Positions 42,403 to 51,203 of a DNA stretch of 64,000 nt are shown here, piece after piece. The DNA comes from Mobilicoccus pelagius NBRC 104925 (lineage in GTDB: Bacteria; Actinomycetota; Actinomycetes; Actinomycetales; Dermatophilaceae), in assembly GCF_000247995.1 (NCBI RefSeq), contig NZ_BAFE01000094.1, forward strand, positions 62,001 to 126,000. Direction: 5' to 3'. The notes beneath the pieces were generated by a model that saw nothing but the letters and a program-made list of their open reading frames with translations, had not been told where the DNA came from and made no database searches. Numbering within the stretch: the first letter of the stretch is position 1; the number at the start of each line of letters is the position of its first letter. A program made the position numbers and the translations under genes.

Positions 42403-42696
42403 TCCAAGCCCCTCTGAGTTTCATGCCCGGGCGCTTTGCGACGCGAATGAGGTCTCCCCTGCGCGGCGCCCTTCCCCGGGGTGGCCGAACTGGACGGCAG
42501 GCACCGTCCTTCGTGGGAAGCATCGTCAGAAAATGTGGCAAAACGTAGGGACCTTGGTCCTCGCGTGTCGGCCCCGCTCGGGAGTATTAGGAATTCCGCT
42601 GATGCAGAATGCAATTCGTAGGTCACGATTGAGCTGGTCGCCCGACGGGTGATACGGGAGACTGGGCACCGACCCGCACACGGACGAGGAGACGAC
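42403..42696. promoter_or_regulatory. cydA leader and divergent promoter region
   Basis: No gene here. On the minus strand TAATAC at 42584-42589 is a candidate -10 box for cydA, giving a leader of about 175 bases. GGACCTTGGTCC (42549-42560) is a perfect 12-base palindrome within that leader and a possible operator. A classical Rex site was not found. On the plus strand GAGGAG at 42685-42690 serves the methyltransferase gene. Confidence 0.4.
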
Positions 42697-43359
42697 ATGG
42701 ACGCGGCAGACTGGGACGCCCGCTACACCGAGGAGAACCTCATCTGGGGCACCGGTCCCAACCGGTGGGTGGTCTCGGAGCTCGGGGCGCTCAACCCCGG
42801 CACCGCCCTCGACCTCGCCTCGGGCGAGGGACGCAACGCCGTGTGGCTCGCCGCGGAGGGGTGGAAGGTCACCGCGATCGACTTCTCCGCCGTCGCCACC
42901 GAGCGCGGTCGGCGCCTCGCGGCCGAGACGGAGGAGCGCCTCGGACGCACCCTCGACATCACGTGGCGCGTCGAGGACGCGACGAAGGCCGAGGTCGACC
43001 GCTCGACGTTCGACGCCGTCCTCGTCTCCTACCTCCAGCTGCCCGCCCATGCGCGCCGCGAGGCGATGCGGCTCGCCGCCCGTGCCCTCGCGCCCGGGGG
43101 CGACATGCTCGTCGTCGCCCACGACCCGACCAACCTCACCGAGGGGTACGGCGGGCCGCAGGACCCCGAGATCCTCTACTCGGCCGCCGACGTCGAGGAG
43201 GACCTCCAGGACTACTTGTCCTCCGGCTCCCTCGTCCTCGAACGCTCCGGCCGGGTGGCGCGTGAGATCGAGGCCGAGGACGGCACCCACTACGCGTGGG
43301 ATCTCCTCGTCCACGGCAAGGGCCGCGACATGCACAAGGGCGAGGTCACCTTCGGCTGA
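42697..43359 (+). CDS. Class I SAM-dependent methyltransferase
   Basis: A 220-residue methyltransferase opening WDARYTEENLIWGTGPNRW, as in thiopurine/tellurite-type (TehB-like) methyltransferases. Motif I is ALDLASGEGRNAVWLA, motif II VTAIDFSAVA, followed by FDAVLVSYLQLP and GGDMLVVAHDPTNL. Members methylate small thiols, metalloids or unknown metabolites. ATG at 42697 has GAGGAG 6 bases before it. Ends before a strong hairpin. Substrate unknown. Confidence 0.87.
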   Translation: MDAADWDARYTEENLIWGTGPNRWVVSELGALNPGTALDLASGEGRNAVWLAAEGWKVTAIDFSAVATERGRRLAAETEERLGRTLDITWRVEDATKAEVDRSTFDAVLVSYLQLPAHARREAMRLAARALAPGGDMLVVAHDPTNLTEGYGGPQDPEILYSAADVEEDLQDYLSSGSLVLERSGRVAREIEAEDGTHYAWDLLVHGKGRDMHKGEVTFG

Positions 43360-43420
43360 ACGGCGCTCGGGCCGCGTGTCCACGCCCGGCCTCGCATGCG
43401 TGAGCGCGGGCATGTGTGCC

Positions 43421-43448
43421 GGAGGGCGCCCTGACGCCGGCGCCCTCC
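43421..43448 (+). terminator. Terminator after the methyltransferase gene
   Basis: Perfect 10-base arms GGAGGGCGCC / GGCGCCCTCC with an 8-base loop, 62 bases past the stop. It may also serve the convergent hydrolase gene. Confidence 0.65.
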
Positions 43449-43516
43449 CCTGACGGATGTGGCGGTCGTGCGACGAATCGTGACCGTGGTCCTCGCTCGT
43501 CCCGCGCCGCGGCCGG

Positions 43517-44515
43517 TCAGCGGGTGAGCAGCGTCCAGACGCCGAGGTGGTCCGAGCCCGGCACGGACACGGTCTGCGACTCGCTCGCCCGCCAACCGCG
43601 GGCGAGGACGTGGTCGATCTGCACGAACGGCGGGATCGGCCCCCATCGAGGCCACGTGCGTGTCCACGGCAGACCGCCGCGGGGGCTGTCGTCGAGCCCG
43701 GCCCCGTAACCCCGGAACACCGGGTGTGAGCGGCCCGCGTTGAAGTCGCCCGCGAGGACGAGTCGCCGATCGGCCGGTTGCGCCGCGATCCAGCGCGCCA
43801 TCTCCTCCTGGTTCTCCCGCCACCGCGACGTGGGGGAGAGGCGTGGGCTCCACAGGTGGACGCCCTTGACGCGGGTGCCGTCGGGGAGGTCGACGACGAT
43901 CTGGTCGAACGCCGGCCGCCCCTCCGCGTCGCGCGAGACGCCCCCGGGGGCGCTCCGGTCGGGCTCGACACGGCCGCACGTCATGCCCGGGGGGAGATCG
44001 ACGCAGGTGGCGGGCTGGCGCGTGGCGATGACCATGCCGCTGCCCCGGCCCGCACGACCGGTGACGTGTGGCAGTCGCTCACGGAGTCCGTGCGCGGTGA
44101 GTCGCTGCCAGAACGCGTCGGTCATCTCCGGCAGGACGAGGACGTCGACGTCGCGGGTGTCGACCTCGGCGATGATCCGCGCCGGATCGGCCTCCCCGAT
44201 GTAGGTGTTCACCGAGAGCACCGAGAGGGTGCGCGAGCCGTGCGGGACGTCGTCGAGTGGGGTGGTGAGGACCGGCACGATCGTGACGAGCGACGCCACG
44301 AGGGTGACCAGGGCGGGCACGAACCGTCGCCGGAACCCGGCGACGACCGCGAGGAGGATCCCGAGGACACCGAGGAGGGGTGCGGCCGCCTGCAGCTGGG
44401 CGAGCCACCCGCCGCCGTCGACGAGGGACGCGACCGCGGCGAGCGCGAGTCCGCCGGCACCGACGGTGAGCATGCGGGACCCCCGGGCCGGGGGATGCGG
44501 TCGGGCGCGGCTCAC
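43517..44515 (-). CDS. Membrane-anchored endonuclease/exonuclease/phosphatase-family protein
   Basis: A 332-residue protein with two or three N-terminal membrane helices (VGAGGLALAAVASLVDGG, LLGVLGILLAVVAGF, ALVTLVASLVTIVPVL) and an extracytoplasmic EEP domain. Metal and catalytic residues are visible in LSVLSVNTYIGEAD, VLPEM, LAGDFNAGRSHP, QIDHVLA and the final GSDHLGVW. Such secreted EEP proteins are usually phosphodiesterases or nucleases; the true substrate is unknown. GTG at 44515 is chosen for its GAGG spacing; GTG at 44530 is an alternative. Confidence 0.85.
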   Translation of the reverse strand: MSRARPHPPARGSRMLTVGAGGLALAAVASLVDGGGWLAQLQAAAPLLGVLGILLAVVAGFRRRFVPALVTLVASLVTIVPVLTTPLDDVPHGSRTLSVLSVNTYIGEADPARIIAEVDTRDVDVLVLPEMTDAFWQRLTAHGLRERLPHVTGRAGRGSGMVIATRQPATCVDLPPGMTCGRVEPDRSAPGGVSRDAEGRPAFDQIVVDLPDGTRVKGVHLWSPRLSPTSRWRENQEEMARWIAAQPADRRLVLAGDFNAGRSHPVFRGYGAGLDDSPRGGLPWTRTWPRWGPIPPFVQIDHVLARGWRASESQTVSVPGSDHLGVWTLLTR

Positions 44516-44556
44516 GGGCCCGATCCTCACACGCTCCCCTGAGTTCCACCCGAGCG

Positions 44557-45840
44557 TCAGTCGGGGTGGACCTCCGACTCGACGGCCGGACGGACGACGA
44601 GCCGCGTCCAGGCACCGACGTAGATGCGGTCGTCGGCGTCGATCTCGGTGCGGCCCGAGATCGGCGAACGCGGCAGCGGCCCGATCGCCGGACCGACCCA
44701 CGTGCCGTTGCTCGAGTCGAGGTCCTCGATCCACCACCGGCGGCCGTCGCTCGTGAGGAGGGCCTGGCGACGACTCACCGCGGAGTCGATGCCGCAGTCG
44801 ACGTCGGGCACGGAGGTGCGGCTGCGCCGCCCGACGAGCGCGTCGGAGCGGGTGAGGCGCACGACCTCCGGCGGGGCGGGAGAGGGGTACGCCTCGTCGG
44901 CGTCCTGCACGGCGAACCAGTCGGGGTCGATCCACACCTCGACGACCCAGTCACCGGCGACCTCCCGCGACGGCGGACGGTTGACGGGCCTCACCTCGGC
45001 CGACGGAAGCGACGACGTCCCCGGCGCCGGGGTCGGCGGGTGGGCCCGGCCACGCTCGGCGGCGGAACCGGAACCGGAACCGGAGTCGGAACCGAGGCCG
45101 GGGGTCGGGGCCGGGGTGTGCCCGGCCGGTGCGGATGCGTCCGGGACGGCCGGGTCGAGGTCGCCCTGCGGAGGGGCCGCCACCGGTGGCGCCGGCGGCG
45201 TCGGGGTCTCGACGTGGGGCGCGGCCACGGCGTCCGCATCGGGGGACTCGTCATCGTCCTCGGGCGTCGCCCCGGGCGTGGACCCGGGCGCGGCCTCCGC
45301 CGCTCGGGGGTCGGCCGCCGTCGCGGCGACCGGGGTGCCCGGCTCGTCCGGCGCCTCGTGCCTCGCCGCGGCAGCAGCAGGCGGTGCGGGCAGGTCGAGC
45401 GCGCCGACGCCCTCCTCGTCGGAACGCGGCGCCTCGGGCGACGTCTCGTCCGCCACGTCGGACGGGTCTGCCGCGTCACCGGCAACCGACGTTGCGCGGA
45501 CGGGCAGGTCGAGGAAGGAGGGCTCGCCGCCCTCGACGCGGGGCATGACACCGGTCGTGAAGTCGAAGCCGCAGACCTCGCAGAAGAGGTTGTCGGCGGC
45601 GTTGACGGCGGCGCAGTTGGGGCACGTCTGGGTGGCGGGTGCGGCCGCATCTCCCGTACCGGCGGCGTCGGACGGGTCCGGCTCCGGGGTCGAGAGGCCC
45701 GGCGGGGGCGTCGGGGAGGGGACGGCCGCGCCTGCGTCGGGCACACCGGCAGGTGTCGCGCCGCCCGGGGCGCCCATCGGGGCGCCGCAGGTGTCGCAGT
45801 AGTCGGTGGCCGCGCTCTCGTGGCCCTCCGGACACCTCAT
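44557..45840 (-). CDS. Double zinc-ribbon and FHA-domain protein
   Basis: A 427-residue phosphothreonine-reader protein. The N-terminus has two Cys4 ribbons (CPEGHESAATDYCDTCG and CPNCAAVNAADNLFCEVCG). A ~200-residue acidic Pro/Ala/Asp-rich linker follows, then a C-terminal FHA domain: LVGRRSRT, SAVSRRQALLTSDGRRWW and DLDSSNGTWVG contain the Arg, Ser-Arg and Asn residues that bind phosphothreonine. It is the last gene of the kinase train and overlaps the VWA gene by ATGA (45837-45840). It is a natural substrate or reader for the kinase, much as OdhI/GarA is for PknG, but it is not a GarA orthologue by layout. Confidence 0.88.
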   Translation of the reverse strand: MRCPEGHESAATDYCDTCGAPMGAPGGATPAGVPDAGAAVPSPTPPPGLSTPEPDPSDAAGTGDAAAPATQTCPNCAAVNAADNLFCEVCGFDFTTGVMPRVEGGEPSFLDLPVRATSVAGDAADPSDVADETSPEAPRSDEEGVGALDLPAPPAAAAARHEAPDEPGTPVAATAADPRAAEAAPGSTPGATPEDDDESPDADAVAAPHVETPTPPAPPVAAPPQGDLDPAVPDASAPAGHTPAPTPGLGSDSGSGSGSAAERGRAHPPTPAPGTSSLPSAEVRPVNRPPSREVAGDWVVEVWIDPDWFAVQDADEAYPSPAPPEVVRLTRSDALVGRRSRTSVPDVDCGIDSAVSRRQALLTSDGRRWWIEDLDSSNGTWVGPAIGPLPRSPISGRTEIDADDRIYVGAWTRLVVRPAVESEVHPD

Positions 45841-47114
45841 CGCCCGACCCGGGTCGTCTTCGTCGAGGCCGTGTCGAGGGCCATCTCGTCGAGCTTGTCG
45901 ATGCGGTTCTTGAGCCGGACCCGGCCGGTGCCCGCGTCGTCGATGTCGACGACCCGCGAGAGGCGGTTCGTCGCGTCGTCGTCGCCCGTCTCGGCGGCCA
46001 GCTGCACGGCGCGGCCGAGGCGGGTCGTGGCCGTGACGTCGTCGCCGATGGACTTGGCCGCGAGGCCCTCCTGGATCGCCTTCGCGAGTTCCGTCTGACC
46101 CGTGTAGTGGGCGACCTCGGGGCTGATGCGGGCGGTGAGGGAGTCGTCGGCCGACCAGCGCGCCTTGACGAGGCCCTGCGTGACGATCTCGCCACCGGCG
46201 GCGAGCTGCACCCGTGCCGCGAGCTGTTCGGCACCGACAGCCTTGGCGGGCAGACGCACCGCGACGTGGTACTCGCGCGTCTCGTCCGACCACGCGCCCG
46301 TCGGGTACGCGCCGGTGAGCGGGTTGACCGTCGTGCGGCGCGTCGTGAGGTCCTCGAGACGCGGCGCGACCTGCCGGACGAACAGCACCTCGGCACCCTG
46401 TGGCGCCCACACGCGCAGCGACGCGTCGGCGACACCGCGGGCCATCGACACCCGCATGATGCGGGCGAACTCGGCCGCCATGTCCTCGCGTCGCGGGATG
46501 AGGTCGACCGTGCCGAGCAGGGCCTCCGCGATGCGCCGCACCTCGTCGACCTGCCACGCCGCGCCGAGACCCCGGCAGTCCGCCTGGAACCGGCCCCGGA
46601 CGCCTTCGATCGCGGCCGTGAGCTGCTCCGGCGTCTCGTGCTGGTTCTCGCCGTCGGTGAGGAGGATGACGTGCTTCTGCGTGAGCGAGGGGACGGTGCC
46701 GAAGAGCTGCGCCGCGGCGAGGAGCCACGTGCCCATCGCCGTGCCGCCGTCGGCGTACAAGCGGGTGAGGGACCGCTTGGCCTGCGCCCGCGTCGCCGCC
46801 GACATCTGCACCATCGCCGCTGTGTACCCGTCGGGGTAGGCGAGGCGCGCCTCGTGGTTGCCGGCGATGACGGCGAACCACACGCCGTCGTGGATCTGGT
46901 CGAGCGCTGCCGCGGCCGCCTCCTGCGCGGCCCGTACGCCCGCCGCCTCCATCGAACCGGAGGTGTCGATGACGATGATCTCGCCCGCGTCACCCCCGGC
47001 CGAGCGGCCCGCCTGCCCGGCGCCGGTGCACGTGATCGACACGATCGCGTGGACGTCGGTGGCGCCCGTGGCGAGGAACTCGTTCTGGTGGACGGTGGCG
47101 TGGAACTCCGCCAT
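45837..47114 (-). CDS. VWA (MIDAS) domain protein, TerY-like
   Basis: A 425-residue cytosolic von Willebrand A protein. The metal-ion-dependent adhesion site is complete: DTSGSM (residues 50-55), a Thr in GGTAMGTW, and LLTDGENQHET. The second half is beta-rich (DASLRVWAPQGAEVLFVRQV). No signal peptide is seen. Similar VWA proteins accompany a kinase and a PP2C phosphatase in tellurium-type stress loci (TerY-P triad). It starts one base before the PP2C stop (TGACATG), so it is translationally linked. Probably an adaptor that holds the complex together through Mg2+. Confidence 0.88.
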   Translation of the reverse strand: MAEFHATVHQNEFLATGATDVHAIVSITCTGAGQAGRSAGGDAGEIIVIDTSGSMEAAGVRAAQEAAAAALDQIHDGVWFAVIAGNHEARLAYPDGYTAAMVQMSAATRAQAKRSLTRLYADGGTAMGTWLLAAAQLFGTVPSLTQKHVILLTDGENQHETPEQLTAAIEGVRGRFQADCRGLGAAWQVDEVRRIAEALLGTVDLIPRREDMAAEFARIMRVSMARGVADASLRVWAPQGAEVLFVRQVAPRLEDLTTRRTTVNPLTGAYPTGAWSDETREYHVAVRLPAKAVGAEQLAARVQLAAGGEIVTQGLVKARWSADDSLTARISPEVAHYTGQTELAKAIQEGLAAKSIGDDVTATTRLGRAVQLAAETGDDDATNRLSRVVDIDDAGTGRVRLKNRIDKLDEMALDTASTKTTRVGR

Positions 47115-47115
47115 G

Positions 47116-48927
47116 TCAGGCCTCCTGCGTCGGTGCGTCCGGGGTGAGCCGGGCTGCGATCACCGTGATGTTGTCATGCCCGCCGCGGGCGTTCGCCCAC
47201 TGGACGAGTCCGCGGGCGAGGGCGAGGGGGACGGTCGTGCCGTCCTGGTCGGCGGCCTCCGGCGCCGTCGCCGACGCGTCGGTGCCGGTGGCGGCCGGGG
47301 CAGTGGGGACGGTGGGGTCGGGTGCGGTCGCCGCGGGCGGCACCGGGTCGACGGGGGCGCCGGTGTGGGGGTCGGCGAGGGGTGCCACGACCGGCGAGGT
47401 GACGGCCTCGGTCCCGGCGATGCCGTGGGCGATCTCCCCGAGAACCTCGGCGAGGGCGGTCGGTTCGCTCGCGTAGTTCCACAACCCGTCGGAGCAGAGG
47501 ACGAGCCAGCCGGGCGCGTCGATCCGCAGGGTCGCCGTGCGGGGGGTGTGGTCGTCGCAGTCGATCCCGAGCCACCGCGTGATCGTGTGCGACCCGGGCC
47601 CGGACTCGGCCTGCTCGCGCGTGGCCCCGAGCGCGATCTGCTCCTCGGCCCACGAGTCGTCGACGGTGAGTCGCTGCGCCTCCCCGGCGTCGGGGAACCA
47701 GTACGCGCGGGAGTCGCCGATCGACCCGACGACGACGTGCCCGGCCTCGACGATCGCGGCGACGAACGTGCACGAGGGGTTGGCGTGGAACGTGTCGCCC
47801 TCACGGGTCGAGTCGATGCCGAGCTCGCAGTGGATCTGCCCGGTGACGTCGGCGACGGCGTCGGCGGCGGCCTCGGCCGCGGTGTCGAGGCGGGTGAGGA
47901 GGGCGGGGACGACGGAGGACGGCACGCCCACCCCCGTCGAGGTCGCCCGGGAGAGGACGGCGACGGCGGCGTCGGCCGCGGCCTGGCTCGCGTCCTCCGA
48001 GCGCATGGCGGAGGACACCCCGTCGCAGACGACGAGCGCGGCGCGGGCGCCGTCGGCGAAGAGGGCCATCGCGTCCTGGTTCGACCGGTGGCGTACGCCG
48101 ATGTCGCAGACCCCGGACACCCAGGGGGCCGGCGCGTCCTCGATGTGGGCCCGTGGTGCGGGGACCGGGGAGCCGCACTGCTCGCAGTACCCGTCGGCGA
48201 ACGTGCCTCCGCACGCGCACCGGGAACCCTCCTCGGGGGCGGGCGCAGGCGCGGCGACGGGCTCCTCCGGCAGGATCCCCCCGAGGACGAGCATCCCCGC
48301 CGAGCGGGGCGCGCTGCCGGGGGCGACGTCGACCGACGTAGCGTCGGCGGTCGCGGCACCCTCGCTCGGGCCAGGGCCGCTCGTGCCGGCGGCCGCCGGG
48401 GTCGGGGAGCCGACCGGGGGGAGCGGGGCCGGCGGGGTCTCGGACCCGGTGGGCGGGGCGGTCTCGCCCTCGTCGTCGGACCCCCCGGCGGGAGGCGCAC
48501 CCGCCTCGGGCACGGGGTCGGGGGTCGTGCGGGCGGCGAAGGTCTCGGCGGTCACGGCCGTCGAACCGGTGTTGGAGGACGCGGGAGCAGCCACGTCGGA
48601 CGTGACCGCGCCCGCCGGGCCGGTCGTGGCGGGGTCGGTCGTGGCGGGGTCGGACGTGGCGGGGTCGGTCGCCATCGGGCCGGAGCGGGTCACGTCGGGT
48701 CTCGTCGTGTCGGACGAGACGCCGACGGGCACGGGGGTCTCCCCGGCCTCGGCGAGCGGCGCGCGTTCGACGTCCGAGGCCCCGGCGGGCGCGGCACAGT
48801 TCTCGCAGGCGCGTCCGGCGCCCGTGGGGCGTCCGCACGAAGGGCAGGGACGCAGCTCCTCGGTGGGGGCCTCCGAGGTCACCGGGTCGCGGTCGTCGGC
48901 GGGAGGAGGCGAGGAGGGCGACGTCAT
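47116..48927 (-). CDS. PP2C-family Ser/Thr phosphatase with zinc ribbons
   Basis: A 603-residue phosphatase. N-terminal ribbon CPSCGRPTGAGRACENC, then ~200 disordered Pro/Ala/Thr residues with tandem TSDPATTDPATT-like repeats. A second ribbon (CACGGTFADGYCEQCG) leads into the PP2C domain (about 268-600): VSGVCDIGVRHRSNQD, VVCDGVSS, GDSRAYWF, LCSDGLWNYA and HDNITVIAARL hold the metal-binding Asp residues. A further Pro/Ala/Thr insert interrupts the domain before the last motif. It should reverse phosphorylation by the adjoining kinase. ATGA overlap with the kinase gene (48924-48927). Confidence 0.92.
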   Translation of the reverse strand: MTSPSSPPPADDRDPVTSEAPTEELRPCPSCGRPTGAGRACENCAAPAGASDVERAPLAEAGETPVPVGVSSDTTRPDVTRSGPMATDPATSDPATTDPATTGPAGAVTSDVAAPASSNTGSTAVTAETFAARTTPDPVPEAGAPPAGGSDDEGETAPPTGSETPPAPLPPVGSPTPAAAGTSGPGPSEGAATADATSVDVAPGSAPRSAGMLVLGGILPEEPVAAPAPAPEEGSRCACGGTFADGYCEQCGSPVPAPRAHIEDAPAPWVSGVCDIGVRHRSNQDAMALFADGARAALVVCDGVSSAMRSEDASQAAADAAVAVLSRATSTGVGVPSSVVPALLTRLDTAAEAAADAVADVTGQIHCELGIDSTREGDTFHANPSCTFVAAIVEAGHVVVGSIGDSRAYWFPDAGEAQRLTVDDSWAEEQIALGATREQAESGPGSHTITRWLGIDCDDHTPRTATLRIDAPGWLVLCSDGLWNYASEPTALAEVLGEIAHGIAGTEAVTSPVVAPLADPHTGAPVDPVPPAATAPDPTVPTAPAATGTDASATAPEAADQDGTTVPLALARGLVQWANARGGHDNITVIAARLTPDAPTQEA

Positions 48928-51140
48928 ATCAGGCTCCAGGGTCGGATGCGGTTGGCCTCGTCGACGAGCAGGTGGCGCTCGCCGGGGGCGGGGGTGAGTC
49001 GGGCGAGGTCGCGGTAGGCGGACTCGAGCGACCGACGCAGGGTGGGTTCGTCGGCGGATCGCCCGTCGAGGGTCGCCTCACGAGTGTCGCCCGCGAGGCG
49101 TGCGGCGAGGGCCTTCTCGAGCACCTGCACGGCGAGGCGCGCCCGCGTGTGGGGTTCGAGGGTGATGCGGCGGGAGTCGGCGAGGACGTCCATGAGGGCG
49201 GGCACGCCGGCGTCGGTGCGGGTCTGGAGATCGGCACGCATCCACCGGGCCCGCGAGTACGCCCCGGACGTCGGCGGCACCGCGCTCACGGCGCTCACCG
49301 CACCGGTGAAGTCGCCGCGGGTCGCGCGGGTACGGGCGATGCCGAAGGCCGCGGCGACGACATAGGCCGCGTCCGTGCGCAGACACGTCGTGTACGACGA
49401 CTCGGCTGCGGCGAGGGAGGCGTCGGTGGCGACGCGTTCGTGGGCGGCGGCGAGCGCGAACCGGGGGGCGATCTCGCCGGGGAGCTGGGCGTACACGGCG
49501 TGGAAGGAGTCGACGGCCGCGGCGCCGTCGCCCCGGCGGAGCGCGTCGAGGCCGAGGAGCCACACCGCACGCCAGTCCCACGGGTCGTGTGCGAGGAGGG
49601 CGTCCGCCGCCTGCGAGACGAGATCGCCCTGGTCGGCGCGCAGCGCGGTGCGTCCCATCTCGAGGATGACCTCGGGGGTGTGCTGAGGCGCCTGCCGCAG
49701 CGACGCGAGCCGCTCGCCCGGGTCGCTCGTCTGCAGACCGCGGAGCCACGTGTTCATCGGGTCCTGCTCGTCGGGGCGCAGACCGGGCAGCTGCCACCAG
49801 TCGAGCGTCTCGCCGGTGACGACGGGCGCCTCGAAGTACGCCGACGGCGGCGCCTGCGTCGTCACGCCCGCGCCGGGGGTGTCGGCGACGACCTGCCGCA
49901 GCACGCCGAGCATCTGGACGCGGAGCTCCTCGACGGAGACGAACCGGTCGGCCGGGTCGGGCGCGCAGCAGCGGGCGACGAGCCGGTAGAACGAATCGTG
50001 CTCGCGGAACGCGGGCGTCTGCGTGAGCGGCGGGAGCGAATCGACGAACCGCGTCTGGTAACCGCGGAACTCCGTCGTGAGGACGACGAGCGTGCGGCCG
50101 ATCGTGTAGATGTCGCTCGCGATCGACGGCCCCACCTCGGCGACCTCCGGCGCCTGATAGCCGACCGTGCCGTAGATCGGCGAGTCGAGGTCGTCGATCT
50201 CCCGCATGCCGCCGAGGTCGATGAGCTTGACCCCGTCGGCGACGTGGATGAGGTTGTCGGGCTTGAAGTCGCAGTAGAGCAGCCCGTGGTCGTGGAGGTA
50301 GGTGAACGCGGGCAGGATCTCGAGGACGAACGCGAGGGCCGTCTCGACGGGCAGCGGGTCGTATTCGCCGCGGGCCAAGAGGCGGTCCTTGAGCATCTGC
50401 TTGAGCGAGGCGCCGCCGACGTACTCCATCACCGTGTAGGCGAGGCCCTCGTGCTCGACGACGTTGTACACCTCGACGATCTGCGGGTGCTCGACCTGGG
50501 CGAGGAATTGCTGCTCGGCGATGGCCGCGGCGACGGCGTCCTCGTCGCCGGCGTTGAGGAGGCCCTTGAGGACGACCCATCGGCCGGAGACGTTGCGGTC
50601 GCGGGCGAGGTAGATCCATCCGAGGCCACCGTGGGCGATGGGGCCGGCGACCTCGTACTGGCCGGCGACGAGGTCGCCCGCCTCGAGCTTGGGGGTGAAC
50701 GAGAACGGGTTGCGGCACTGCGGGCAGTAGCCCTGCGTGCGGCCGGGGGTGCCGTCGTGGCCGCGGCCCACGGGGGCACCGCACGAGGGGCAGACGCGGC
50801 GTTCCTCGGGGACGACGGGGGCGGCGAGGACGGCGGCGGTCGGGTCGGTCTCGACGGCCGGGGGCACCTGGGTGAGTCCGGCGCCGAGGCTCGACCGGCG
50901 GGCGCGGCGCTGGCGGACGTGGCGCCGGGCGCCGGCGCCGCGGGCCGAGCCGAGCGGGGTGATGGCACGGATGGACGCGGCGACGGACTCCACGGGGGAC
51001 TCCGACCCGGATCCCGTGGCCGGTGCGGCTGCGACGGGGGACGACCCCGCCGGGGCGGATGTCGTAGGCGATGCCGCGCCGCCGGGGACCGTCGTTCCCG
51101 GCGTCGGGGCGTTCGGGGCCGGCGCGGGCCGTTCGGGCAT
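48924..51140 (-). CDS. PknG-like Ser/Thr kinase; true start probably at 51207 behind a +1 frameshift
   Basis: A 738-residue protein as read from the internal ATG at 51140. Rubredoxin-like Cys pairs C117/C120 and C139/C142, kinase domain with glycine loop AHGGLGWIYL, Lys-192, catalytic Asp-291 (CDFKPDN) and DLG (308-310), then a TPR region: the PknG order. PknG controls glutamate and central metabolism. Upstream, the in-frame codons (51203-51141) read CRETGCPGRYVDGYCDWCG just before the first Met. That is a further zinc ribbon, but it is preceded by an in-frame stop. An ATG at 51207 overlapping the upstream gene as ATGA would enter this frame if the C6 tract (51198-51203) had five Cs. So the native protein is probably ~760 residues and the start is frameshifted. 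Confidence 0.88.
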   Translation of the reverse strand: MPERPAPAPNAPTPGTTVPGGAASPTTSAPAGSSPVAAAPATGSGSESPVESVAASIRAITPLGSARGAGARRHVRQRRARRSSLGAGLTQVPPAVETDPTAAVLAAPVVPEERRVCPSCGAPVGRGHDGTPGRTQGYCPQCRNPFSFTPKLEAGDLVAGQYEVAGPIAHGGLGWIYLARDRNVSGRWVVLKGLLNAGDEDAVAAAIAEQQFLAQVEHPQIVEVYNVVEHEGLAYTVMEYVGGASLKQMLKDRLLARGEYDPLPVETALAFVLEILPAFTYLHDHGLLYCDFKPDNLIHVADGVKLIDLGGMREIDDLDSPIYGTVGYQAPEVAEVGPSIASDIYTIGRTLVVLTTEFRGYQTRFVDSLPPLTQTPAFREHDSFYRLVARCCAPDPADRFVSVEELRVQMLGVLRQVVADTPGAGVTTQAPPSAYFEAPVVTGETLDWWQLPGLRPDEQDPMNTWLRGLQTSDPGERLASLRQAPQHTPEVILEMGRTALRADQGDLVSQAADALLAHDPWDWRAVWLLGLDALRRGDGAAAVDSFHAVYAQLPGEIAPRFALAAAHERVATDASLAAAESSYTTCLRTDAAYVVAAAFGIARTRATRGDFTGAVSAVSAVPPTSGAYSRARWMRADLQTRTDAGVPALMDVLADSRRITLEPHTRARLAVQVLEKALAARLAGDTREATLDGRSADEPTLRRSLESAYRDLARLTPAPGERHLLVDEANRIRPWSLI

Positions 51141-51197
51141 GCCGCACCAGTCGCAGTACCCGTCGACGTAGCGGCCGGGGCAGCCGGTCTCGCGGCA

Positions 51198-51203
51198 GGG
51201 GGG
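51198..51203 (-). other. Six-C homopolymer causing the apparent pknG start frameshift
   Basis: ATGA is followed by six Cs on the coding strand. With five, translation from ATG 51207 gives MTPCRETGCPGRY and continues into the kinase frame. With six it gives MTPLPRD and a shadow frame. Could be a sequencing slip or a genuine phase-variable tract. Confidence 0.65.
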
